Source: an uncultured Lachnospiraceae bacterium
GTDB lineage: Bacteria; Bacillota; Clostridia; Lachnospirales; Lachnospiraceae
Direction of reading: 5' to 3'
Length of the DNA: 20,901 nt
NCBI GenBank assembly: GCA_945834545.1
Contig: CAMAHO010000017.1
Location: 1 to 20,901 of the forward strand
The notes beneath the pieces were generated by a model. The model did not search any database. It had not been told where the DNA came from and saw only the letters and a program-made list of their open reading frames with translations. A program made the translations under genes and the position numbers. Positions within the stretch are counted from its first letter, which is position 1. Every line of letters starts with the position of its first letter. This document shows positions 7,632-15,600 of the stretch, piece after piece.

Positions 7632-8076
7632 CCAACATCCTGTCCATAATTCTAGATACCGATTTCCTCGTATTTGAGTCCACCGCCTCCACAAAATCTC
7701 CATCCATCTCGTAGGACACTACATAGCTTCTGGTGGGGGTCTCTGCTCCTTCAATCTCCATCAATTCCCCTCCCACAGCTCGAATCACCGTTCTAAGCTG
7801 GCTTCCAAAATAATCTACCATGTTCTCCAAGGTTGGCATCAGGGTGTCAAAGGGCTTCACCTCATTCAATGTCTGATTTTGATATACCTCAAAAAAGAGA
7901 TTTATCGCCTTTTCAAAGACATTAAACTCCACAAAACCCTCCTTTTGTATCAGCAGCTTCAGTGAAAACTCCCAGGTGTGCGGATGTGTAGCACCCTGGT
8001 GTCCATCAATCAAAATACTGTGCGCACTGTTTAAATAAAACTTAAATTTATATTCTCTGAATAATCTGTTTTCCAT
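7597..8076 (-). CDS. 6-pyruvoyl-tetrahydropterin synthase-like (QueD-like) protein of the exosortase G cassette, probably not a synthase
   Basis: The 159 residues align by eye with the PTPS/QueD fold: N-terminal YKFKFYLNSAH, then HPHTW, then a C-terminal MEIEGAETPT segment. The three metal-ligand histidines appear kept (His19, His31, His33), and Glu in the last motif may match the substrate-binding Glu. The catalytic cysteine that precedes HGH in QueD is absent (GHQGATHPH), and the Asp-His of the LDHHYLND motif is replaced (YQNQTLNEV), so normal pterin or queuosine-precursor synthesis is unlikely. I remember a '6-pyruvoyl tetrahydropterin synthase-related' family named for its link with XrtG, and the context here fits it. 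Its ATG follows a GGAG at eight bases; its 3' end overlaps the large membrane gene by 35 nt, implying coupling. Role unknown. Confidence 0.8.
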   Translation of the reverse strand: MENRLFREYKFKFYLNSAHSILIDGHQGATHPHTWEFSLKLLIQKEGFVEFNVFEKAINLFFEVYQNQTLNEVKPFDTLMPTLENMVDYFGSQLRTVIRAVGGELMEIEGAETPTRSYVVSYEMDGDFVEAVDSNTRKSVSRIMDRMLDEAEHEGKQVW

Positions 8077-8109
8077 CTTTCTTACTCCGTCTTTCCGGGT
8101 GCAGTGGGG

Positions 8110-9201
8110 TCATCGGGAACAGGTACAGTTGACCCCAACTTTTTCTAAAACATCTTCCGCTTCAAAATCTGTCGGATTCTTTATCTCCTCACAGGCTGAA
8201 AGTGTAAGCTCCTTGCACAATATCCACTCCAGCTTCTCAGTGGCTTGCTTAGCATTCATTCCCACTGCTGCCAACAAAAGCACTCCCTTGGCGTCATCCT
8301 TAAATCGCATGATTCTCTTTTCCAATAAAAGGACGGAATCCTGCAGGAAGAAGGCTTTTGCCTCCTCCGACTCATACTTCAAAAGCAAAAAGGTTACCGG
8401 CCGGATATCCCGTTCTCTTATTTTTTCATAAAACATGCCAAAGTAATCCATACAAAACAGAGATTTTCGCACATCGTAGACATCCCCCAGTGCAAACTGT
8501 TCATTGAAATCCTCAATCAATAAAGAAAGCCTTCGGTTGGTTTCCTGTTCCTCCCTAAGCTCCTTTCGGGTCCTGGTAACCATCCTTGCCATAGTCAGAA
8601 CAATCAGCAAAAAGCCAGACAAAACAACTCCAATCATCAATGACAGATTGACTCTTGCGCTTAAATATACATTCTGTTCCAGCACCGTATCCTGATTTGT
8701 CAACAGGCAAATCTGGTATTCAGAACCGCCAAACGCAAATACTACCCCCGAGGTAATATACTTTCTGTCCCCCATCTCAATCATACTGTGTATGACTCTG
8801 TTCACTGTAAGGGAGTCAATAAACTCCTTTGCGGATTTGGAGATGTAGTAAGTATCCAAGGTAAATCCCTTGTATTTATTCGTTTCCGTTACATCCTTTA
8901 CAAACACTAAAGTCTGTTCCTGGGATAAAGTCCAATACTTATTGCTGGAGGAATCCAGGGTGTCGATAATATCCTTGATAGCCTTCTCTGAGCCCTTTGC
9001 CTTGTTTAGATTGATCTGGTCCAAAACCAACTGCACATAGGCATCCTGCTGGTTTGCGTAAATCTCAAGGATGCCCCTCTCATAGGTGCGAATCTGGTAT
9101 GCGGCATAGAAGACACAAAGAGCTACAAAGAAATAGGCCATACCGGTCCATAGGGCGACAATGCTAATATGCAGTTTTGTCTTTCGATTTCCTTTTTTCA
9201 T
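8110..9201 (-). CDS. Two-TM signalling-like membrane protein with a degenerate GGDEF-like cytoplasmic domain
   Basis: The 363 residues have a membrane helix at about 13-35, an extracytoplasmic region of about 145 residues, a second helix at about 184-205 and a charged, probably coiled-coil linker (about 206-232). The cytoplasmic domain (about 250-350) has the layout of a GGDEF domain (RPVTFLLLKYE strand, helix, then VLLLAAVGMNAKQATEKL) but lacks the GGDEF motif and the metal-binding residues. It is therefore unlikely to make cyclic di-GMP and may only bind a ligand or partner. The assignment is a fold-level guess. AGAGGA lies about ten bases before the ATG. The predicted end, VGVNCTCSR, looks unnatural: a one-base shift near 8140 would give the tail KLGSTVPVPDDPTAPGKTE ending at 8082, right at the next gene's ribosome binding site. 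Confidence 0.7.
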   Translation of the reverse strand: MKKGNRKTKLHISIVALWTGMAYFFVALCVFYAAYQIRTYERGILEIYANQQDAYVQLVLDQINLNKAKGSEKAIKDIIDTLDSSSNKYWTLSQEQTLVFVKDVTETNKYKGFTLDTYYISKSAKEFIDSLTVNRVIHSMIEMGDRKYITSGVVFAFGGSEYQICLLTNQDTVLEQNVYLSARVNLSLMIGVVLSGFLLIVLTMARMVTRTRKELREEQETNRRLSLLIEDFNEQFALGDVYDVRKSLFCMDYFGMFYEKIRERDIRPVTFLLLKYESEEAKAFFLQDSVLLLEKRIMRFKDDAKGVLLLAAVGMNAKQATEKLEWILCKELTLSACEEIKNPTDFEAEDVLEKVGVNCTCSR

Positions 9202-9234
9202 TTCTTGTGTTTCCTCTTTGCACTCGGCAATAAA

Positions 9235-10596
9235 TCATTTATTAAACCACTTATCTACTTTTTGAAAGATTTTTCGTACTTTTGAAAAATCCTCGGAAAC
9301 CGTTTTTACCACCTTCTCCTTCTCCTGGGATAAAGTGGCTGTTTTCCACGCACTATCCGTTCCAATGGTATTGATTACCCCCGCCATGCGAATAAAAAAG
9401 ACAAATAGGTTAAAGATGGGCAGGATAGGTATCACCCACCACTGCTTCCGATAATATCGCTTTAACTCAGTAAACTCCTTCAAAAACCCTAATATAGAAT
9501 AATAATAACAAAATCCAGCTATAATATACATCCCCATGATAATACCGGTGGAGATGAGAATCGTTCTGGCTGAAAAGCCAATAAACATGAGACAAATCAG
9601 CACAATATACCAAATATATCTGGGTAATGCAAAGGTATGGTCATACATAATAGTCCGCACATTTACATCGTTCATAATTTTACCCGGATGTAAGCCCTGG
9701 GAGCAAAACAGCTTCGCCACCTCCAAGCTCCCTCTTTGCCATCTCTGTCTCTGTGTGTATAGTTTATCCACCCCTTCAATTGGGTCAACAAAGAAAATCG
9801 ACTTCTCGCTGATGCCCACTCTCTCCTTTTGAATATATTTCATCTGGAAGGTAATCTGGGTGTCCTCACAGATCGTATCCGTACTGTATAACCAGGATTT
9901 TAAGATAGCCAGCTTCCGGAAACCGGAAAATGCACCGGAAAGAGTATAGATGGCATCTCTTTCTGCAGAGTAGTTGCGTCCTGCCAGAAAAGCCTGAGCA
10001 TACTCCATAAATTCCAACTTGCGAAACAACCTTGACAAGCCCCTGGGGTATTCCTCTATTTGCTCAGGATTGGTACAAATTGCACCAGTCATAACATTTA
10101 ATGACGGATCTGACTCAAACCGCTCCACCATATGTCTTAAAGCCGTCTTTTCCAAAACACCGTCACTGTCTATATGAATAATATATTTTCCCTCACTGTT
10201 ATATAGCGCCAGATTCAGAGCCCTGGATTTTCCCTGCTCCGCATTCATCCAGTGCATAATCAATTCAGGGTACTTTTCCTGACAGGCGGTAAAGACCTGA
10301 AAGCTGTTGTCCTTGCTCTGATTATTAACCAGATATAGGTTCACGCTTTCATTTGGATAATCGCTCTCATAGACTGAGCGAATACAGGCCTCCAAGCTTT
10401 GGGCAGAATTATACACAGGAATGATAATGGTTATCTGTGGATACAACGCCGGTGGTTTATCCTGAAACGGAAATACCCGCCTTTTGTAGAGTATCAAAAT
10501 ACTTCCAATGGCAGGTATAATCTCCATGATAAAAGGAATAATAATCCACGCAGCCCAAAACAGAAAGGAGCCTAAAAACCGATTAATGATTTCCAT
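9235..10596 (-). CDS. Family 2 glycosyltransferase, exosortase G-associated, processive synthase type
   Basis: The 453-residue membrane glycosyltransferase has one or two N-terminal helices (about 8-37), a cytoplasmic GT2 domain and C-terminal helices (about 325-410). The GT2 signature is complete: IIIPVYN (57-63), DSD (143-145), CED (243-245) and QRQRW (282-286). The last is the Q-x-x-RW motif of processive enzymes such as cellulose, hyaluronan and poly-N-acetylglucosamine synthases. It probably extends a polysaccharide at the inner face and may export it; the sugar cannot be read from sequence. I remember a glycosyltransferase family defined by its neighbourhood with XrtG, which fits. Its ATG overlaps the end of the xrtG frame by 14 nt with AGGAAAG upstream, so the two are translationally coupled. 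The next gene starts 33 bp downstream. Confidence 0.9.
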   Translation of the reverse strand: MEIINRFLGSFLFWAAWIIIPFIMEIIPAIGSILILYKRRVFPFQDKPPALYPQITIIIPVYNSAQSLEACIRSVYESDYPNESVNLYLVNNQSKDNSFQVFTACQEKYPELIMHWMNAEQGKSRALNLALYNSEGKYIIHIDSDGVLEKTALRHMVERFESDPSLNVMTGAICTNPEQIEEYPRGLSRLFRKLEFMEYAQAFLAGRNYSAERDAIYTLSGAFSGFRKLAILKSWLYSTDTICEDTQITFQMKYIQKERVGISEKSIFFVDPIEGVDKLYTQRQRWQRGSLEVAKLFCSQGLHPGKIMNDVNVRTIMYDHTFALPRYIWYIVLICLMFIGFSARTILISTGIIMGMYIIAGFCYYYSILGFLKEFTELKRYYRKQWWVIPILPIFNLFVFFIRMAGVINTIGTDSAWKTATLSQEKEKVVKTVSEDFSKVRKIFQKVDKWFNK

Positions 10597-12454
10597 ACAT
10601 AAACTTTCCTACTTTTGTAGTGATAATCTGTGGTTTTGTAAACACATAAAAATACAGCAAACCAGATAAAAGGTAAAATAGAATTCTACCTATGACTCCA
10701 TGCGCTACATAGTATACATCCATACCCCATACATAAATCATCAAACAAATGACCAGAATGCGAAGTACATTTGCAAGAATGATACATAACACTCCTAACA
10801 GCCCCACAAACCATTTCTCAGTTCTCCTATACACATCGAAGAAAGCAAGCAGAGAAAGAAAGGCCATGATTTCCAAAATCCCTGAGCACTCCAAATCAAT
10901 CTGTAGGGTTACGGAGTTTTGAACAGTATGGATAAAAATAACCCCATACCTGAAATAGGCGGTAAAAATTCCAAACCCTTTTCCCACCAAGCCTGCCATG
11001 GCAGCCACAATTCTCCCCAGTGGTTCAGTTAAATAGGGTCTCACCAGAATCATCTGTAAGATAAATAAACCGGCACTTCCCAGGAAGAACCTCCAAGCCG
11101 GAAGCTCACACCGTTTGAACACCCATAGTAGATACAGCCACACCAGGCATATCAGAATACCGATTATAGGTCCGGTAGAGGCACCTGCACAGCTTACCAG
11201 AGTCTGACCAATTCTCTCATATTTTGCTGAGAAGGTTTTCAGTTCGTCCGGCTGCATGCCAAACTTGGCAGCAAGCTTCGCCGGATCAAGGTAGTATTCC
11301 ATCTGATCCATAGAAGGTCCTATGGAAATAATCGCCTTTCCGTAAACCGCATTGGTTCCCTTATTGATATTTCCCTCCATATCCCATTCCGCAATATTGG
11401 TGGCAGACTTCCACCCCGAGGAATCAATCAGATAGAATTCATAGCTCCCCTGGGGTAGTCCGTTTAGCTGGGGATTATAATTGATATTTCCTAATGCATC
11501 CACGGTTACATACTGTGCCCTGAAGGTGTACTGTTCGCTATTGTTGACCATAACCAAGGTGCTGCCGGTAAATTCCCCACCTGCTTCGCCCAGATGTGCA
11601 GGCAGGCAGGTTCGCACATAGCCGTACAGCATGCCATCGTAATACAAAGCTCCTTCCCCATCCACTACAGTAGCTGAGGTTCCGGCAGTGGAGTAATCAA
11701 TGGTAGTCATAGGAAAGTTCGACCAGTCATCAAAGTTACCGTCATACGAAATTCCAGCACCGCTTGTCGGAGGATTGGATGGCAGCTCCACTTCCCCACT
11801 GGGGGGATTCGATGGCATCTCCTCTCCTCCACCCGGATTTTCCACATTCTCTCCGCCTTCACTGCCACCGGATTCAGTATTCCCTGATGCTATGTTTCCC
11901 ACATTTGCAACAATATAAACAGGCTCCATATTGTCTGCCTGATAGTAGCCGAAAGATAGAGAGGCATTGTGGTCTCCCACTCCATAGCTGGGCAGATTTG
12001 TAACCGGAATACCTATTTCCCACAAATAGGTGTATTCCTCACCCATCCAATCCGTGGTGTTGGCAGCGAATGAAGCCCCTTCCACACCTAATACCCGATT
12101 GTTGAGATCGCCGGTAAGCTGGAAAAGCATCTGCTCGCCATAGTTGTTTACCACCGCAAATTTCCCATTGGAATATGGGCCGGACCAGGTCACACGGTTT
12201 GGGTTTTCAGTAAATTGAAAGTAGAAATACAGCATATCCCCGTCATACACCATGGTGCTGTACTGAAGCCCATTATCTCCCCCGGAGTACCGTGTGGTAG
12301 CCTCCCAATCCTGAAAGAAACCGTCAATCACAATACCGGCATATGCACTGGTAGGAGGAATGGAATTCTCCTGGGCAGAAACCTGCAAGGCCGGAATGCT
12401 AAGTAGCAGAATCACAAAGAGATATATGAAATTGTATAGTTTTTTAGTTTTCAT
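10583..12454 (-). CDS. xrtG: Exosortase XrtG fused to a secreted two-domain N-terminal region with a putative sorting signal
   Basis: The C-terminal part (about residues 430-623) is an exosortase: LECSGI with Cys523, NVLRI with Arg565 and AHGVIGR with His585 form the expected Cys-Arg-His set amid several membrane helices. Exosortases cleave and transfer membrane-anchored proteins at a C-terminal signal. Free-standing XrtG is, as I recall, about 180-200 residues; this protein has 623. The extra N-terminus has a signal peptide (about 1-28, ending VSAQE), a beta-rich domain starting DGFFQDWE (44-51), a Gly/Pro-rich linker (about 188-234), and a second similar domain starting DGNFDDWS (238-245). 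Then comes AGASTGP (423-429) directly before the first exosortase helix and KR, which resembles the sorting signals of XrtG substrates. So substrate and enzyme seem fused, sharing one helix. Ribosome binding site is weak (GGATAGG, about 11 bases). First gene of the cassette. Confidence 0.88.
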   Translation of the reverse strand: MKTKKLYNFIYLFVILLLSIPALQVSAQENSIPPTSAYAGIVIDGFFQDWEATTRYSGGDNGLQYSTMVYDGDMLYFYFQFTENPNRVTWSGPYSNGKFAVVNNYGEQMLFQLTGDLNNRVLGVEGASFAANTTDWMGEEYTYLWEIGIPVTNLPSYGVGDHNASLSFGYYQADNMEPVYIVANVGNIASGNTESGGSEGGENVENPGGGEEMPSNPPSGEVELPSNPPTSGAGISYDGNFDDWSNFPMTTIDYSTAGTSATVVDGEGALYYDGMLYGYVRTCLPAHLGEAGGEFTGSTLVMVNNSEQYTFRAQYVTVDALGNINYNPQLNGLPQGSYEFYLIDSSGWKSATNIAEWDMEGNINKGTNAVYGKAIISIGPSMDQMEYYLDPAKLAAKFGMQPDELKTFSAKYERIGQTLVSCAGASTGPIIGILICLVWLYLLWVFKRCELPAWRFFLGSAGLFILQMILVRPYLTEPLGRIVAAMAGLVGKGFGIFTAYFRYGVIFIHTVQNSVTLQIDLECSGILEIMAFLSLLAFFDVYRRTEKWFVGLLGVLCIILANVLRILVICLMIYVWGMDVYYVAHGVIGRILFYLLSGLLYFYVFTKPQIITTKVGKFMYGNH

Positions 12455-12525
12455 ATATTATACCTATCCAGAATGCATTCCTTTAGAAGATATGTAATTC
12501 ATAAATTCTGATTTCGTCGCAAATC

Positions 12526-12539
12526 GGTACTAAAGTACC
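12526..12539 (-). promoter_or_regulatory. Small hairpin in the xrtG 5' leader
   Basis: GGTAC-TTTA-GTACC forms a five-pair stem just downstream of the predicted transcription start. A second short palindrome, gaatgcattc (12471-12480), lies near the weak ribosome binding site. No known riboswitch fold was recognised. Function is unknown; either could be an operator or an mRNA 5'-end stabiliser. Confidence 0.35.
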
Positions 12540-12551
12540 TCTTTTGCATAT

Positions 12552-12580
12552 AGTATATACAAGACACATTCTTTTCGCAA
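12552..12580 (-). promoter_or_regulatory. Likely sigma-A promoter of the xrtG cassette
   Basis: The minus strand reads TTGCGA (12580-12575), a 17-base spacer and TATACT (12557-12552), matching the consensus at four and five of six positions. The predicted start near 12545 gives a leader of about 90 nt before xrtG. It lies downstream of the rpoC terminator, so the cassette can be transcribed independently of rpoBC. A TATAAT just ahead of the ATG (near 12458) is too close to act for this start codon. Confidence 0.65.
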
Positions 12581-12619
12581 TATAGAAATCAATTTTCATA
12601 TTGTAAAAATCTGTAATAG

Positions 12620-12649
12620 AAAAGGTCCATCCGTAAACGGATGGACCTT
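12620..12649 (-). terminator. Intrinsic terminator after rpoC
   Basis: On the minus strand AAGGTCCATCCG-TTTA-CGGATGGACCTT forms a perfect 12-bp stem with a four-base loop, followed by TTTTCTATT. It begins about 30 bp after the rpoC stop codon and separates the RNA polymerase operon from the cassette. Confidence 0.9.
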
Positions 12650-12679
12650 CCTATATTGCAACTATATTTACTAGAAAGC

Positions 12680-15600
12680 TTATTCCTCAGCTCCCTCAGC
12701 AGCACCCACCATATCGGATGCATCTTCCGTGATAGAAGCGATCACTTCCTCACCATCAACGACAGCCTCATCAGCATCGTCTTCCTCCGAAATCAATACA
12801 GATTCTTCAATCATATCTGTATTAAGCTTGGTATTGCGGTATCTCTTCATACCGGTACCAACCGGAATGAGCTTACCAATGATAACATTTTCCTTCAGAC
12901 CAATCAGCTTATCCACTTTACCCTTGATAGCTGCCTCTGTCAGAACCTTAGTAGTTTCCTGGAAGGATGCTGCTGACAGGAAGGAATTGGTAGCAAGAGC
13001 TGCCTTGGTAATACCAAGCAGAACTCGTCTTCCCTCTATCTTCTTCTTGCCCTGGGCCTCTAACTGCTCATTGGTTTCCTCAAAGTCAAGGAAATCAATC
13101 AAAGTACCGGGAAGGATATCAGAATCGCCGCTGTCCTCTACGCGTACCTTCTTAAGCATCTGGCGAACAATCACCTCGATATGCTTATCGGCGATATCTA
13201 CACCTTGGAGACGGTATACACGCTGAACCTCACGCAGCATATAATCCTGAACCGCTCTGATTCCCTTAATGCGAAGCAAGTCGGCGGGATTAATGCTACC
13301 CTCTGTCAACTCATCTCCGGCTTCCACAATCTGGCCTTCCGTAACCTTGGTACGAGAGCCGAAGGGAATGGTATAGGATTTTGACTCGCCGGTCTCCTCA
13401 TCTGTAATGACAACTTCACGGCGCTTCTTGTTTTCATTGAACTCTACCTTACCGCCAAATTCAGCAATGATTGCAAGTCCCTTAGGCTTTCTGGCTTCGA
13501 AAAGCTCCTCTACACGAGGAAGACCCTGGGTAATATCATCACCCGCAACACCACCGGTGTGGAAGGTTCTCATAGTAAGCTGTGTACCAGGCTCACCGAT
13601 AGACTGTGCAGCCACAATACCGACTGCTTCACCTACCTGAACAGGCTCGCCGGTTGCCATGTTTGCACCATAGCATCTAGCACAAATACCAATGTGGGAA
13701 CGACAGGTAAGTATGGTACGAATCTTTACTTCCTCAATCGGCTTGCCGTCCTTGTCTACGCCTACGCTGATAATCTTAGCAGCTCTGGTAGGAGTAATCA
13801 TATGATTGTGCTTTACAATCATATTTCCCTCATTGTCATAAATATCTTCACAGGAATATCTTCCTGTAATTCTATCCTTTAAGCTCTCGATATTCTCCTT
13901 GCCGTTGACAAACTCACGCACTACCATACCGGGAATCATATCCTTGCCGGCACAGCAGTCTGTTTCACGAATGGATAATTCCTGAGAGACATCTACCATT
14001 CGACGAGTCAAATAACCGGAGTCCGCTGTACGAAGAGCGGTATCGGACAGACCCTTACGAGCACCGTGTGCAGACATAAAGTATTCCAATACATCCAGAC
14101 CTTCACGGAAGTTTGACTTGATAGGCAACTCAATGGTTCTACCGGTAGTATCTGCCATCAAACCACGCATACCTGCAAGCTGCTTAATCTGCTGGTTGGA
14201 ACCACGGGCACCGGAGTCCGCCATCATATAAATATTGTTGTATTTGTCAAGTCCATCCAAAAGCTTCTGAGTCAGCTGCTTATCGGTTTCATTCCAGGTC
14301 TCTACTACCGCACGATAACGTTCTTCCTCCGTAATGAGACCTCTACGGAAGTTCTTGGAAATCTGGTCAACTGTCTCCTGCGCCTGTGCCAAAAGAGCCG
14401 GTTTCTCAGCAGGCACGGTCATATCGGAAATAGAAACCGTCATAGCTGCCTTGGTGGAGTACTTGTAACCGATTGCCTTCACATCATCCAAAACTTCAGC
14501 TGTCTTGGACGCGCCGTGAAGATTGATGACTCTCTCCAAAATCTGCTTTAACTGCTTCTTGCCTACGTGGAAGTCAACCTCCAGCTTTAAGAATTCCTCC
14601 GACTTCGTACGATCCACATATCCCAAATCCTGAGGCAGAATCTCATTGAATAAGAAACGTCCCAAGGTAGACTCTACAATACCGGAAACCTCCTCACCCT
14701 GAGCATTCTTCTTAGTTACGCGAACGCGAATTTTGGAATGCAGAGTAATAATTTGGTTTTCATACGCTAAAATAGCTTCATTTACATTCTTAAAGAACTT
14801 TCCTTCTCCTGCAACTCCAGGTCTCTCCTGGGTCAGATAATAGATACCAAGTACCATATCCTGGGAAGGAACTGCTACCGGTCCACCATCGGAGGGCTTT
14901 AACAGATTGTTAGGAGACAAAAGCAAGAATCTGCACTCAGCCTGTGCCTCTACAGAAAGAGGAAGGTGTACAGCCATCTGGTCTCCGTCGAAGTCTGCGT
15001 TAAACGCGGTACATACAAGGGGATGCAGCTTAATTGCCTTACCCTCTACCAGGATAGGCTCGAAGGCCTGAATACCAAGTCTGTGCAAGGTAGGAGCACG
15101 GTTTAACATAACCGGATGCTCTTTGATTACATCCTCCAGTACATCCCAAACGCAAGGATTCAGCTGGTCAACATACTTCTTGGCATTCTTAATATTCTGG
15201 CAGATTCCGCGTCCCACCAATTCCTTCATAACGAAGGGTTTGAACAACTCAATCGCCATCTCCTTAGGCAGACCGCACTGATAAATCTTAAGCTCCGGTC
15301 CTACTACGATAACAGAACGGCCGGAATAGTCAACACGCTTACCCAAAAGGTTCTGACGGAAACGACCAGACTTACCCTTCAGCATATCTGACAAAGATTT
15401 TAATGCTCTGTTGCCGGGTCCGGTTACCGGACGGCCTCTTCTGCCATTATCAATCAAAGCGTCTACTGCCTCCTGGAGCATGCGCTTCTCGTTGCGCACG
15501 ATAATTTCCGGTGCGCTAAGGCTTAACAGTCTTCTCAGACGATTATTTCTGTTAATAATTCTGCGATATAAATCATTCAAGTCGGAGGTAGCAAAACGGC

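Noticed and set aside
12455..12619. Riboswitch in the xrtG leader, for example for cyclic di-GMP
   Set aside because: The leader is only about 90 nt from the predicted start and shows one small hairpin; no conserved riboswitch core was recognised.
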